Assembly: GCA_012270995.1 (NCBI GenBank)
Contig: JAAXHG010000132.1
Location: 84,208 to 148,207 of the forward strand
Source: Vicinamibacteraceae bacterium
GTDB taxonomy: Bacteria; Acidobacteriota; Thermoanaerobaculia; Multivoradales; Multivoraceae
Direction of reading: 5' to 3'
Length of the DNA stretch: 64,000 bases
Made by a program: the position numbers and the translations under genes. The notes under the pieces are model-generated. The model saw nothing but the letters and a program-made list of their open reading frames with translations. It searched no databases and was not told the origin of the DNA. Within the stretch, counting starts at the first letter, position 1. Each line of letters opens with the position of its first letter. This document shows positions 33,851 through 43,856 of the stretch, piece after piece.

Positions 33851-36783
33851 GCTGCCTCCCTCACCGCGGCCGGCTCAGCGGCTTGGCCGCCGGCGACTTC
33901 GTTCTTCGCTTCCGCCGCTTCCGGCATCAACAGCACCTGGACCCGGTTCTCGCCTCCCAGGTAGTCCACGGCGGCGCCGCGGATCATCTCGGCGTCGAGC
34001 TCGTCGAACAGCTCCTCGTAGGCCAGGATGCTGAGCGGATCGTCGCCGAACTGGTACACGGTCTGCAGGACGCCGAGCCAGAAACCGTTCGTCTCCTTCG
34101 CCGTCTCCCGCCCGCGGCGCTGCTGTTCGCTGATCTGGGCGATCTCCTCGTCCGTGGCCAGGTCGTTGCGGAGAAGGGCGATCTCCTCCTCCACCGCTTC
34201 GAGCATCTCCTCGACGCGGTCCGGAGCGCAACTGAACGAAACCTGGACGGCGAAGGCCGATACTGGAATCCGATCCGAACCCCCGGCGACATTGGCGCTG
34301 TAGGTGCCCCCCAGGTCTTCCCGCAGCCGCTCCCGGAGGCGGTCCCGGAGCAGCGAGACCATCGAGTTCAGCCGGTAACGGTTCAACTGGCTCTGCTCGA
34401 ACGGGCCGCTGTAGACCACGGCGACCTGGCTCTGGTCCTCCAGGCCCCTGTAGACGGTGCGCTCGATCCTCCCCTCCGGCATGCGCACGCCGACGTCTCG
34501 CCAGCTCTCCTCGCGGGTGGCCGCCGGTAGGCCGCCAAGCCAGGTCACAACCAGCGGTTCGATCGAGTCCAGTTCGAAGCTGCCGGCAAAGAAGAAGATG
34601 AAGTCCGAGAAGTCCGAGAACCGGTCCTCGTAGACGGCGAAGATGCGGTCGAGATCGAGATCCTCCAGCATCTCCTCGGTCAGGATGCGCCGCCGGGGGT
34701 GCTCCTGGGTCAGGATCTCCTGGAGAGTCCTGGCCCAGACGTACATCGGCCTCGCGCTCTGATTGCGCAGCAGCGCGCCCTGGCGGGTCAGGAAGGACTC
34801 GAACGCCTCCTCGTCCCGGCGCGGCTCCGTCGCGTTGAGATAGATCAACTCGAACAGCGTTTCCAGGTCCTTGGGCGAGCCGCGTCCGTTGATGCCCTCG
34901 AACAACGGGCCGATGACCGGGCCCACCCGCGCCACCTTGCCGGCCAGCGCCTTGTTCAACTGGGTCAGACTGAAGTTCCCGAATCCGGACAGTTGGGCCA
35001 CCGAGGTCGCCAGGCTCGCCTCCAGCCAGTCCTCGTCCGAGACCAGGGAGGTGCCGCCGGGGCTGAAGGAAGCGAACAGGATCTCGTCGTTCTTGAAGTC
35101 GCTGGGCCGCAGCACGACGCGGACGCCGTTTGACAGGCGCCACTCGGTCACGCCGAGCCCCTGGATCGCCTTGCGCTCGACGATCTCACTCGGCGAGGGC
35201 CGGCGCGGCACGAGGGCGCCTTCACCGACATCGTCCTCGTAGGCCGCGATCTCGACCTCGTCGATCCTGCCGAAGACGGCCAGCAGTTCCTCCCGGGTGG
35301 GCGGTTCGAGGCCGTCCTTCTCGGGCCCGCTGGTGAGGATGACCCGGTCCTCGTCGTGAATCCAGCCGTCGGCGGCCGCGTTGACTTCCGCCAGGGTGAT
35401 CTCCGGTACGTACCGGCGCGCGATCTCTCGCTCGTAGGCGATGCCCGGGAAGGGCTGGTCGGTGAGGAAGTTGCGCTGGTACGCGCTCGCGTAGACGGCG
35501 GAGTGCGTCTTGTCCCGCTCGTCCCAGGCGCGGTCCATCGCCCGCAGGGTGTTCACCCTGGCCCGTTCCAGTTCGCTCTCCTCGAAGCCGTGGCGGCGGG
35601 CGCGCTCCGATTCGGTGAGCAGCGCTTCCAGCGCTTCGACCGCGGCGCCCTCGCGGGCCCCCGCCGCGAGCAGGTAGAGACTGCGGGTGCGGGCCAGGGT
35701 TCCCCTGCTGCTCGTCGCGCCGATGAAGGGCGGATCGGCCTCCTCGGCCCGCTCCGCCAGGCGGTTGTTCAACATCCCGTTGTAGAGGCCGCGGACCAGG
35801 CGCGCACGGTAGTCGGCAACCGTCGTGTACGGATCCACGGCGCTCTTGTAGGCGACCGAAATCGAGGAGCGCGATAACTCCGGGTCCGTGAACACGGAGA
35901 CCAGCGTCTCTTCGTGCGGGGGAATCTCGGCCTCGAACCGCTCGCGCGGCTCGTCCGGCCCCACAAGATCGGCGAATCGGCGGCTGATCTCGCCTTCGAT
36001 CGCCGCCGCGTCGAAGTCGCCGACCGCGATCACCGCCATCAGGTCCGGCCGGTACCAGTCGCGGTAGAAGTCCCGCAGCCGCTGAGGCGGCGCCTCGCGC
36101 AGAATCTCCGGGTCACCGATCGGCAGCCTCTCGGCGTACCGGGAACCGTGGAACCGGTACGGGATCTCGGCGTCCCGGAGCCGCGCGCCCGCGCCCCGGT
36201 CGCCTCGCCACTCTTCGACCAGAACACCCCGCTCGCGCTCGATCTCCTCGTCCTCGAAGCTGACGCCCGACGCCCAGTCCTCGAGCACGAGCAACGCCGT
36301 GTCGAGAATCTCCTGATCGTCGGTCGGTACTTCGAGCATGTAGACCGTCTCGTCGAAACTCGTGTACGCGTTGACGTCCGGACCGAAGCGCATGCCGATG
36401 CCCTGCAGGTAGTCGAGCAGCTCGGTCTTCTCGAAGTTCCGGGTGCCGTTGAACGCCATGTGCTCCACGAAGTGAGCGAGGCCGAGCTGATCGTCGTCCT
36501 CGAGCACCGAGCCGGCACGCACGACGAGACGCAGGAACGCACGGTTCTCCGGCCGCCCGTTGGCTCGCACGTAGTAGCGGAGCCCGTTGTCGAGGCGTCC
36601 CGTCAGCACCGCCGAATCCTCGGGCAGAACCTCGGTCAACTCGTAGGTCCAGCCGGCATCCCCTTCGGCCTCCTGCTGCGCGGCGGCCGCGCCGACGATG
36701 CAGAGGAAGGCGGCAAGCGAAGCGATCCCCGCCCGGACACCGTAGCTCGCGCCAAGCCCCGAAAGGCGATTCCACTCGATCAT
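33847..36783 (-). CDS. M16-family metallopeptidase, periplasmic
   Basis: A 978-residue two-lobed pitrilysin-like protein. A signal peptide (about residues 16-36) sends it out of the cytoplasm. The inverted zinc motif HFVEH (residues 104-108) and a downstream Glu in ERERGVLVEEW (third metal ligand) are present in the first half; the second half (LVEHMA-like and NRYRLNSMVSLLRDRL regions) lacks a zinc site and is the usual non-catalytic partner lobe. It likely degrades or trims peptides in the periplasm. The ATG at 36783 has GGGAGGAA upstream. It is coupled to the downstream PQQ-like gene. Confidence 0.9.
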   Translation of the reverse strand: MIEWNRLSGLGASYGVRAGIASLAAFLCIVGAAAAQQEAEGDAGWTYELTEVLPEDSAVLTGRLDNGLRYYVRANGRPENRAFLRLVVRAGSVLEDDDQLGLAHFVEHMAFNGTRNFEKTELLDYLQGIGMRFGPDVNAYTSFDETVYMLEVPTDDQEILDTALLVLEDWASGVSFEDEEIERERGVLVEEWRGDRGAGARLRDAEIPYRFHGSRYAERLPIGDPEILREAPPQRLRDFYRDWYRPDLMAVIAVGDFDAAAIEGEISRRFADLVGPDEPRERFEAEIPPHEETLVSVFTDPELSRSSISVAYKSAVDPYTTVADYRARLVRGLYNGMLNNRLAERAEEADPPFIGATSSRGTLARTRSLYLLAAGAREGAAVEALEALLTESERARRHGFEESELERARVNTLRAMDRAWDERDKTHSAVYASAYQRNFLTDQPFPGIAYEREIARRYVPEITLAEVNAAADGWIHDEDRVILTSGPEKDGLEPPTREELLAVFGRIDEVEIAAYEDDVGEGALVPRRPSPSEIVERKAIQGLGVTEWRLSNGVRVVLRPSDFKNDEILFASFSPGGTSLVSDEDWLEASLATSVAQLSGFGNFSLTQLNKALAGKVARVGPVIGPLFEGINGRGSPKDLETLFELIYLNATEPRRDEEAFESFLTRQGALLRNQSARPMYVWARTLQEILTQEHPRRRILTEEMLEDLDLDRIFAVYEDRFSDFSDFIFFFAGSFELDSIEPLVVTWLGGLPAATREESWRDVGVRMPEGRIERTVYRGLEDQSQVAVVYSGPFEQSQLNRYRLNSMVSLLRDRLRERLREDLGGTYSANVAGGSDRIPVSAFAVQVSFSCAPDRVEEMLEAVEEEIALLRNDLATDEEIAQISEQQRRGRETAKETNGFWLGVLQTVYQFGDDPLSILAYEELFDELDAEMIRGAAVDYLGGENRVQVLLMPEAAEAKNEVAGGQAAEPAAVREAA

Positions 36784-36802
36784 GGTTCCTCCCTGGTCCT
36801 CG

Positions 36803-37555
36803 TCAGCGGCTTCCGGCGGTGGCTGCTCCGCCCTCCACTCGCACCACCGCACCGACGGGCAGCGCCTCGACCAGCGCCTCGAGAGCGCGGTCCGCGGCGC
36901 CCCGGCTGCGGCTGTCCACCGTCAGCTTGACCCGGTAGTCGCCGTCCATCACCGGATAGCTGCCGATCTCGACCCCCGCATGGGCGGCAACGACCAGATC
37001 GAGCATCTCGGCGATGTCGGTCTCGCGGCACATCGTGTAGACGGCGCGGCTGTAGAACCGCCGGCCGGCAGCCAACCGGTCCCGCAGCAGGGGCAGTTTC
37101 ATGCGGAAGATCCGGGGTATCCCCGGCAGGACGTAGACGTTGTCCATCACGACGGAGGGCCAGGGCACCTCGGGCGTGCTCACCAGGTCGGCGCCCTCCG
37201 GCACGTCCGCCATTCGCAGGTGACCCTCCGTACAGCGCTCCCCCACCATCTCGCGGATCTTCGTCACCAGTTCCGGAGAGCGCACCAGAGGCCGTCCGAA
37301 GGCGTGAGCCACCGCCTTGAGCGTGACATCGTCGTGGGTCGGCCCCACGCCGCCGCTCGTGATCACGTAGTCGAAACGGTGCCGCAGGCGACGGATGTCG
37401 GCCGCGATGCCGGCCGCGTCGTCCGGGCAGATGACGACCCGCTCGAGTTCGATGCCGAGACCGAACAGCTCCCGCGCCAGCAGGGTCAGATTCGCCTCCT
37501 CCACCTTGCCGGTGAGGATTTCGTTCCCGATGATCAGGGCCGCTGCCGTCGGCAT
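36803..37555 (-). CDS. CinA-like molybdopterin-binding (MoCF) domain protein
   Basis: The 250-residue protein begins with ALIIGNEILTGKVEEANL, the CinA N-terminal signature, and carries TSGGVGPTHDDVTLKAVAHA, the MoCF_biosynth motif, and YVLPGIPRIFRMKLPLLRD. It lacks the nicotinamide-nucleotide amidase half of full-length CinA. Relatives act on ADP-ribose-like or molybdopterin-type nucleotides. The 20-bp gap to the M16 gene and the same strand suggest one operon with the enoyl-CoA hydratase upstream. Confidence 0.85.
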   Translation of the reverse strand: MPTAAALIIGNEILTGKVEEANLTLLARELFGLGIELERVVICPDDAAGIAADIRRLRHRFDYVITSGGVGPTHDDVTLKAVAHAFGRPLVRSPELVTKIREMVGERCTEGHLRMADVPEGADLVSTPEVPWPSVVMDNVYVLPGIPRIFRMKLPLLRDRLAAGRRFYSRAVYTMCRETDIAEMLDLVVAAHAGVEIGSYPVMDGDYRVKLTVDSRSRGAADRALEALVEALPVGAVVRVEGGAATAGSR

Positions 37556-37564
37556 CGGCGTAGC

Positions 37565-38356
37565 TTACCGACCCGTGAAACGCGGCGACCGGCGCTCCGT
37601 CAGGGCCTGCACACCCTCGCGCGCGTCGGCGGTGCGGAAGGTGACTTCCTGCTCCGCGCTCTCCAGGTCGAGGGCCTCGCCGAGGGAGCGTTCGAAGGTC
37701 CCACGCACCGTGCGCTTGGTTGCCTTGACGGCGATCGGGCCAGCCGCTGCGATCTCGAGCGCCAGATCCTCGACCATCCGGTCGAAGTCCTCGTCGGCCT
37801 CGCGGCTGGCGATCCCCCACTCGACCGCCGTCGCCGCGTCGATCAGACGGCCGCTGAAGAGGAGCTCCGCGGCCCGGGCGGGACCGATCAGCCGGGGCAG
37901 CGTCCAGGTCGCGGCCATGCCGGGGTGAATCCCGAGCTTCACGAAGGTCATGCCGATCCGCGCGCCGGCCTTGATCACCCGCATGTCGCAGCCGAGAGCA
38001 AAGCAGAGCCCGGCGCCGATCGCGTGGCCGTTGATGGCGGCGATCGAGGGCGCCTCGAGGTCCCGAACCGAGAGGTAGAGACGGTAGAAGTTCGCGCCGC
38101 CGCCGAGGCCGGGGCCCGCGCCCGGATCCTCGCTGACCTCCTCCTGGATGCTCTTGAGACTGCCGCCGGCGCTGAAGGCGCGGCCGGCGCCGCGCACGAT
38201 CACCACGCGTGTCTCTTCGCGCGCGTTGATCTCCGGCACCGCCTGCCGAACTTCCGCTCCCATCGCCGGCGTCATCGCGTTCAGCCGCGTCGGATCGTTC
38301 AGGGTCAACCGTGTGATCGGACCCTGGTGGGACAGCAGGATGTGTTCGTAGTTCAT
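37565..38356 (-). CDS. Enoyl-CoA hydratase/isomerase
   Basis: A 263-residue crotonase-fold protein. Key elements are IVRGAGRAFSAGG (oxyanion-hole Ala/Gly), NGHAIGAGLCFALGCD with the second oxyanion Gly, and FVKLGIHPGMAATWTLPRLI at the substrate end. It has the usual length and lacks a fused dehydrogenase. It probably hydrates or isomerises a short enoyl-CoA in fatty-acid or aromatic-acid breakdown. The ATG at 38356 is 23 bp from the divergent nfuA-like gene, with AGGAG as ribosome site, so the two promoters must overlap each other's coding start. Confidence 0.9.
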   Translation of the reverse strand: MNYEHILLSHQGPITRLTLNDPTRLNAMTPAMGAEVRQAVPEINAREETRVVIVRGAGRAFSAGGSLKSIQEEVSEDPGAGPGLGGGANFYRLYLSVRDLEAPSIAAINGHAIGAGLCFALGCDMRVIKAGARIGMTFVKLGIHPGMAATWTLPRLIGPARAAELLFSGRLIDAATAVEWGIASREADEDFDRMVEDLALEIAAAGPIAVKATKRTVRGTFERSLGEALDLESAEQEVTFRTADAREGVQALTERRSPRFTGR

Positions 38357-38379
38357 GGAACAGGTGCTCCTTCGGTAAG

Positions 38380-38955
38380 ATGCGGCGCATGCTAACGATC
38401 ACCGAACTGGCGCAGAAGCAGGTGGCTGAAGCGATGAAGGACGAGGAGCGCGACGATCTCGCTCTCCGGATCGCGATCACCGGCCGGACGGGCGGCGGTT
38501 TCCGCTACCAGATGGACCTGGTCGGCCTCGACGAGGCTCGGCCCGGCGACGAGATACTGGACACCGAGACGTTCAAGGTCTACGTCGACTCCGAGAGCGC
38601 CCCGGACCTCGAGGGCGCCACGATCGACTTCGTCACCCGGCTCTCCGAGAGCGGTTTCAAGTTCGACAACCCGAACTCGGTCTGGGGCGATGGAGTGGCC
38701 GCCGACGTCCAGCGGGTCCTCGATGAACAGATCAACCCGCAAATCGCCGCGCACGGCGGCTTCGTCACCCTGCTCGAGGTGAAGGAAGAGACCGCCTACA
38801 TCACGATGGGCGGCGGCTGCCAGGGCTGCGGCATGGCCGACTACACGCTCAAGCAGGGCGTCGAGCAGGCCATCGTGGAAGCCGTACCGGCCGTGCAGCG
38901 CGTCCTCGACACGACGGATCACGCCGCCGGCACGAACCCCTACTACGCGCCGTAG
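38380..38955 (+). CDS. NfuA-like Fe-S cluster carrier
   Basis: The 191-residue protein pairs an A-type/HesB-like N-terminal half (about residues 1-100, ALRIAITGRTGGGFRYQMDL) with a NifU-like C-terminal domain holding VQRVLDEQINPQIAAHGGFV and the cluster motif MGGGCQGCGMAD (CXXC). Together these define NfuA-type proteins that hold and deliver 4Fe-4S clusters. In the A-type part the Cys residues are absent, as in NfuA. ATG 38380 and ATG 38389 are both possible starts. It would help mature Fe-S enzymes such as the two FbiC clusters and Na+-NQR, but that link is inference. Confidence 0.88.
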   Translation: MRRMLTITELAQKQVAEAMKDEERDDLALRIAITGRTGGGFRYQMDLVGLDEARPGDEILDTETFKVYVDSESAPDLEGATIDFVTRLSESGFKFDNPNSVWGDGVAADVQRVLDEQINPQIAAHGGFVTLLEVKEETAYITMGGGCQGCGMADYTLKQGVEQAIVEAVPAVQRVLDTTDHAAGTNPYYAP

Positions 38956-38989
38956 CCACCGCGACTCCCGCCGGCAGTGGGACGCGGTT

Positions 38990-39757
38990 CTACTCTTCGG
39001 AGAAGGTGCCGCCGGCCGATGGGCCGGCCTCTGCTGCCGCCATCGCGCGGCCGACGCGCCGCAGGGCGGCCAGGGTCTCCGGCGAATCCTCGATCTCGTT
39101 GAGCGCCCGGTGGATCTCGACCGCCGTCCAGCCGGGAAAGGCCCGGCTGCCCGGCGCTTCCACGTAACCCGATCCGCGATGCAGGAAGATCGTCAGACCG
39201 GGACGGCGGCTTCCCGCCGTCCTCGCCGAATCCGGCACCTCCACCCAGACCTCCGGCAGGCCCCAGGCCGCGTAGTCGTCCAGCTTGCCGGCCCGGCCTC
39301 GACGCCCTCGCCGTACATCGGTCGAGTAGTCGACCTCCAGGACGACATCGGGCAACGGATCGCTGCCGACCTCGACGTACAGACCGGCGGGACGATCGCG
39401 GTCGGGATTCAGGAAGATCGCCTCGTCGGCCCGCAGGACCAGTTCTCTCCGTCCTTCCGAATCGCGTTGCACGATGTCAACGGATCCGGCCGACGCGATG
39501 ACGGCGCCACGCGTCAGGCCGATCGTGTGGACCAGCACGACGAGCCTGCGCGAAGAGTACTCGTGCTGGAAGCCGAGCGGTTCCCGCAGCACGTTCGCCG
39601 TCTGGCTTCTCGCCTCCCAGCACTCCACCCTGCCGTCGAAGCGCTCGTACTCGTCGGCTGACATCGAGACCCGCCGACACCCGGCATAGGCGCGCGCGCC
39701 GCTTGCGACGCGAGCCTGCTTCGGGATCGAAGGCGGCAACTCGACGCGCACTGTCAT
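38990..39757 (-). CDS. Uma2-family (DUF820) protein
   Basis: The 255-residue protein has the Uma2/DUF820 fold related to PD-(D/E)XK nucleases: MSADEYERFDGRVECWEARS near the start, EAIFLNPDRDR, DVVLEVDYSTDVRRG (the acidic catalytic-like core) and KLDDYAAWGLPEVWVEVPDS. These proteins are common in cyanobacteria and other large genomes, often in many copies; their role is not settled. ATG 39757 gives MTVRVELPPSIPKQA as a short lead. It is convergent with the nfuA-like gene. Confidence 0.75.
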   Translation of the reverse strand: MTVRVELPPSIPKQARVASGARAYAGCRRVSMSADEYERFDGRVECWEARSQTANVLREPLGFQHEYSSRRLVVLVHTIGLTRGAVIASAGSVDIVQRDSEGRRELVLRADEAIFLNPDRDRPAGLYVEVGSDPLPDVVLEVDYSTDVRRGRRGRAGKLDDYAAWGLPEVWVEVPDSARTAGSRRPGLTIFLHRGSGYVEAPGSRAFPGWTAVEIHRALNEIEDSPETLAALRRVGRAMAAAEAGPSAGGTFSEE

Positions 39758-39908
39758 GGCAATGGAGACTATCAGCCCGAGGCACCCTCGGAACCGACCG
39801 GCGCCGCTGGTATGGCAGGTCCGTGATCGCCGAAGAAGAGGTGCCAGCTGCGGCGCGCAGTCGAGGCGGCGATGTTCGCCGGCCCTCGATCGGACGGTCC
39901 TCGAGGAT

Positions 39909-40927
39909 GTGTCCAGGAAGGTGCCTGATCTGGAGCGGAAGTTCCGGGATCTGCTCGCCCACAACGATGACAGGCGAGAAGGAGAAGATCAGGCGGGCGA
40001 CTCGGGCAACAGAGAGCCGGAGCCGGGCGATCCTGAGGGCGGGTCCGACCTCCGCGCGATGCTCGCTCTGGTAACCACTCTCTACGCGGAGGCCACCGAA
40101 GACCAGAAGCGGGAGGTTGGCGAGAAGCTTGTCCGCGCCCACGAGGCTGCAATGGAGCCCGCCCTCGACTCCCTGGCCCGACTGCCGGTCTCTTTGCGCG
40201 ATACTATCGCCTTGGACGCCCTGCACGATCATGCGATCGATCTCGAAAGCCGTCTGGCGGCGTTCCGGAGCGCCGTTCGCTCCCGGCAGAAAGAACTGCT
40301 GCATGAAGGCGCGAACATGCTGCGAAGTTCCGTTCTCGAGGTCGTCGACGAGATCGCCGGGGACACTCGTAGGGGTCTCGTCGACGTCGAGAAGATAGAA
40401 CACCTGCGCCGCCTAGCGAAGCGACTCCTCGGTGCCCGGCCCGAGGCCATCCTTCGTCCGCACGCGATGCTGGAAGCGGATGCGCCCGAGCGAGGAAGGT
40501 CGAAGCAGACACCGGAGACATGGGAAGCCGGCACGGTGGACGGCCCCGCGGCCAGGCCGTTGGTCCACTCCTCTCTGCTTTACGCGAAGGGAAGGCTCGC
40601 CGAGTTGAATCGACGGCTCTGGGCCGCGCAGGCGTCGGCTCTGCTGCCGATGGTAGGGGATCGGCAGGCCGAGCTCGTCCATGAGTTCGGAGGCCAGTTC
40701 AAACTTCCTCTCAATCTCTCCGACGACAATGGCCAACCGCGGTCCCTTTCCTCTCTCGACCACGTCGAACTCAGGCGCGTTGTTCGTTATCGCGAAGAGC
40801 TTCGGGCACCACGGGCTGCCGTGGACGGGCCTGGCCCCTCAATCGCCTGCGGAACAAGCTCGCGCACTACGAGCCGCTCGATCTGACTACGATTGAGCAC
40901 TGGAAGTTGCTGAGCGGCCGGCAGTGA
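39909..40927 (+). pseudogene. Frameshifted HEPN-like hypothetical gene
   Basis: The first part (frame of 39756, about 39909-40500) is a helical protein: VPDLERKFRDLLAHNDDRRE, LDALHDHAIDLESRLAAF and EVVDEIAGDTRRGLVDVEK. Near the end a different frame reads LNRLRNKLAHYEPLDLTTIE and stops at 40925-40927; RNKLAH is an R-X4-H nuclease motif of HEPN domains. A middle frame with LFVIAKSFGHHGLPW sits between them. So at least one, probably two, frameshifts occur between about 40650 and 40830. I do not recognise the N-terminal part. A GTG at 39909 is a possible start. Alternatively these are two separate small genes. Confidence 0.4.
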
Positions 40928-41032
40928 GCGCCCGCACATGAGCGGCTCGACGTGCCGCCCTTGGTTGGGGCAAGAAGGGAGCCGACTCGAAACCTGTCGG
41001 GACCGCCCGGTCCGGCCAAGCGCGGAACCGTA

Positions 41033-41061
41033 TTGCCCATCCCCCACCATTGTGGAATAGT
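41033..41061 (+). promoter_or_regulatory. Candidate sigma-70-like promoter of the nqr operon
   Basis: TTGCCC (41033-41038) and AATAGT (41056-41061) are separated by 17 bp, about 70 bp before the nqrA ATG. The stretch resembles the candidate rimP promoter at 60552-60581: both have TTGCCC, a C-rich spacer with ACCAT, and ATAGT. This is pattern reading, without proof of a start site. Confidence 0.35.
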
Positions 41062-41127
41062 CCCTCACTGGCCGAGCGACGCGCTCCGATTCGCCTTCGC
41101 TCGCCGGAATAGAGCACGTCACGATCG

Positions 41128-42570
41128 ATGGGCACGCACCGTTTCAGGCGGGGATTGAGCCTGCCCATCTCGGGCGCTCCGGAGCAGACGGTGGAGGACG
41201 CTGCGGCTCCCGCTACCGTCGCGGTCAGCGCCGCCGACTATCCCGGCATGAAGCCGGCGATGCACGTCGGGCCGGGCGATGCGGTGGGGCGCGGCCAGCT
41301 CCTGTTCGAGGACCGCAAGCAGCCGGGCGTTCGCCTCACGTCCCCCGCGGCGGGAACCGTGGCGGCGGTGAATCGCGGCGCCAAGCGGGCGCTGATCTCG
41401 GTCGTGGTGCGCGTGGATCCTTCCGACCAGGCGGGCTCAAGGGGCGCCGGGGTCGGCTTCGCCAGCTACACCGGAAGACACCCGAGCGCTCTCTCCCGCG
41501 TGGAGGTGCAGGAACTACTGGTCGAGTCGGGAGACTGGGTCGCCCTGCGCGCTCGTCCCTTCGGACGCACCGCGGCCGTCGATTCCGTACCGAAATCGAT
41601 CTTCGTCACCGCGATGAACACGGAGCCGTTCGCACCGGCTGCCGACCGGATCGTCGAAGGGCGCGCGGGCGATCTGGAGCGAGGGCTCGCCGCACTGGTC
41701 CGGCTGACGGACGGACCCGTGTATCTCTGCCGGGCCCCCGGCACCCTCGCCGGTGTCCAGACGAGCGAACCGGTGCGGATCGAGGAGTTCGCGGGTCCGC
41801 ATCCCGCCGGGGCCGCGGGGCTGCACATCCACACCCTCGACCCGGTGAACCGCAACAAGCCCGTCTGGCAGATCGGACTCCAGGACACCCTCGCCATCGG
41901 CCGGCTGTTCGCGACCGGCGAAGCCGACGTCCAACGCGTCGTGGCCCTGGCGGGGCCCCCGGTCGGGAGACCCAGACTCCTGCGCACGCGGCTGGGCGCC
42001 TCGCTCGCCGACCTGACGCGGGGCGAGATCGCCGTGTCGTTCGAGGGCGCCGAAGGCGCCGACGGAAGGGGCGCGGAAGCAGTCCCGGACGGCGCGGTAC
42101 GGGTCATCACCGGTTCGCCGCTCTGCGGGCGCACCGGGATCGGCGAGAAGGCGCCCGCCGATCTCTACGGCTACCTCGGCCGCTTTCACGACACGGTCTC
42201 GATGCTCGAGGACGACCGCGAGCGCCACTTCCTGGGCTGGCTCAAGCCCGGTTTCGGCGCCTTCTCCCGCGCCCGCGCCTTCGCTTCCTCGCTGCTGCCG
42301 CGCCGGTCGTTCGCGATGACCACGACCACGCACGGCTCCCCGCGCGCGATCGTGCCCATCGGCCTCTACGAGAGCGTCTTTCCGTGGGATCTGCAGCCGA
42401 CCTTCCTGCTCAAGTCCCTGGTGGCCGGAGACATCGAGCGGGCCGAGGAACTCGGTTGCCTGGAGCTCCTGGAGGAGGACCTGGCGCTCTGCACCTTCGT
42501 CTGCCCCGGCAAGACGGAGTACGGACCGTACCTCCGCGACGCCCTCGAACTGATCGAGAAGGAGGGCTAG
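41128..42570 (+). CDS. nqrA: Na+-translocating NADH:quinone reductase subunit A
   Basis: The 480-residue NqrA protein begins the six-gene operon. Its biotinyl-like N-terminal part reads KPAMHVGPGDAVGRGQLLFE and RLTSPAAGTVAAVNRGAKRA, and the later EKAPADLYGYLGRFHDTVSM and LCTFVCPGKTEYGPYLRDAL segments match the family. NqrA is the peripheral cytoplasmic subunit involved in quinone binding. It is followed by nqrB six bases on, with AAGGAGGG as ribosome site within the nqrA end. The nqr rather than rnf identity is set by this subunit and by NqrF. Confidence 0.93.
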   Translation: MGTHRFRRGLSLPISGAPEQTVEDAAAPATVAVSAADYPGMKPAMHVGPGDAVGRGQLLFEDRKQPGVRLTSPAAGTVAAVNRGAKRALISVVVRVDPSDQAGSRGAGVGFASYTGRHPSALSRVEVQELLVESGDWVALRARPFGRTAAVDSVPKSIFVTAMNTEPFAPAADRIVEGRAGDLERGLAALVRLTDGPVYLCRAPGTLAGVQTSEPVRIEEFAGPHPAGAAGLHIHTLDPVNRNKPVWQIGLQDTLAIGRLFATGEADVQRVVALAGPPVGRPRLLRTRLGASLADLTRGEIAVSFEGAEGADGRGAEAVPDGAVRVITGSPLCGRTGIGEKAPADLYGYLGRFHDTVSMLEDDRERHFLGWLKPGFGAFSRARAFASSLLPRRSFAMTTTTHGSPRAIVPIGLYESVFPWDLQPTFLLKSLVAGDIERAEELGCLELLEEDLALCTFVCPGKTEYGPYLRDALELIEKEG

Positions 42571-42576
42571 GCGCGA

Positions 42577-43830
42577 ATGAAGCTGCTGCGCCGGATTCTC
42601 GACAAGCAGGTCCGCCACTTTGAGCCGGGGGGCCGGTTCGAGCGCTTCTACCCCCTGTACGAAGCGCCGGACACCTTCCTGTACACGCCGGGCAAGACGA
42701 CGGCCGGCGCCGCCCACGTACGCGACGCGCTGGACCTGAAGCGCCTGATGATGACCGTCGTCGTGGCGCTGGCGCCCTGCGTCCTGATGGCGATGTGGAA
42801 CACCGGCCGCCAGATCCACGTCGCGGTCGCCGGCGGCGCGGCGCCGCTCTCGAACTGGCGAACCGAAGCGATGGAGATGCTCGGACTGACGTTCGACGCT
42901 TCCAGCCTGCTCGCCAACACGGTCCACGGCGCGCTGTACTACGTGCCGGTCCTGGTCGTGACCTTCGCCGTCGGCGGCGCCTGGGAGGGCCTGTTCGCGG
43001 TCGTCCGGCGGCACGAGGTGAACGAGGGCTTCCTGGTCACCGGCATGCTCTTCCCCCTGGTGCTGCCGCCGACCATCCCGCTGTGGCAGGTCGCGGTCGG
43101 CATCAGCTTCGGCGTCGTCGTCGGCAAGGAGATCTTCGGCGGCACGGGCTACAACGTCCTGAACCCGGCGCTCACGGCGCGGGTCTTCCTGTTCTTCGCC
43201 TATCCCGCCCAGATATCGGGCGACGCCGTGTGGATCGCGGCCGGCACCTCGGCCGACGGCTACAGCGGCGCCACCGCGCTCGGCGAGATCGCGGTGCTGG
43301 AGCCCGTCGAGGGTTCCGACGCCCCGCTCGACGGACTGACCGCCATCGAGGGCAAGGTCTCCTGGATGCAGGCCTTCCTGGGCGACATTCCGGGGTCGAT
43401 GGGCGAGACCTCCGCCCTGGCCTGCCTGATCGGCGCCGTCATCCTGATCGCAACCGGCATCGGCTCCTGGCGGATCATGGTCGCGGCGACGGCCGGCACG
43501 GCGGCGATCTCCGTGCTGCTCAACCTCGTGGCCTCGTCGACCAACGCGATGCTCTCCGTCCCCTTCCACTGGCACCTCGTGCTCGGCGGCTGGGCGTTCG
43601 GCATCGTCTTCATGGCCACGGACCCGGTGAGCGCCGCGCAGACGAACCGGGGACGCTACATCTACGGCTTCCTGGTCGGCGTGCTGGCCATCCTGATCCG
43701 CACGATCAATCCCGCCTTCCCGGAAGGCGTGATGCTCGGCATCCTGTTCATGAACCTGTTTGCGCCCCTGATCGACCACTACGTGCTGAAGGCGAACATC
43801 AAGCGCCGCCAGGCGCGTTACGCCCAGTAG
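42577..43830 (+). CDS. nqrB: Na+-translocating NADH:quinone reductase subunit B
   Basis: The 417-residue membrane protein NqrB has around ten hydrophobic segments and the flavin-attachment motif in [11 protein letters not shown]: the Thr at about residue 233 (SGAT) receives FMN by a phosphodiester bond made by ApbE. NLHFxx-type and GNPL segments were not needed for the call; [20 protein letters not shown] and [20 protein letters not shown] match the family well. NqrB conducts Na+ across the membrane. It starts with ATG 42577 after AAGGAGGG. Confidence 0.94.
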   Translation: MKLLRRILDKQVRHFEPGGRFERFYPLYEAPDTFLYTPGKTTAGAAHVRDALDLKRLMMTVVVALAPCVLMAMWNTGRQIHVAVAGGAAPLSNWRTEAMEMLGLTFDASSLLANTVHGALYYVPVLVVTFAVGGAWEGLFAVVRRHEVNEGFLVTGMLFPLVLPPTIPLWQVAVGISFGVVVGKEIFGGTGYNVLNPALTARVFLFFAYPAQISGDAVWIAAGTSADGYSGATALGEIAVLEPVEGSDAPLDGLTAIEGKVSWMQAFLGDIPGSMGETSALACLIGAVILIATGIGSWRIMVAATAGTAAISVLLNLVASSTNAMLSVPFHWHLVLGGWAFGIVFMATDPVSAAQTNRGRYIYGFLVGVLAILIRTINPAFPEGVMLGILFMNLFAPLIDHYVLKANIKRRQARYAQ

Positions 43831-43856
43831 AATCCACCCGCCCGGCGGAGTTCTCC

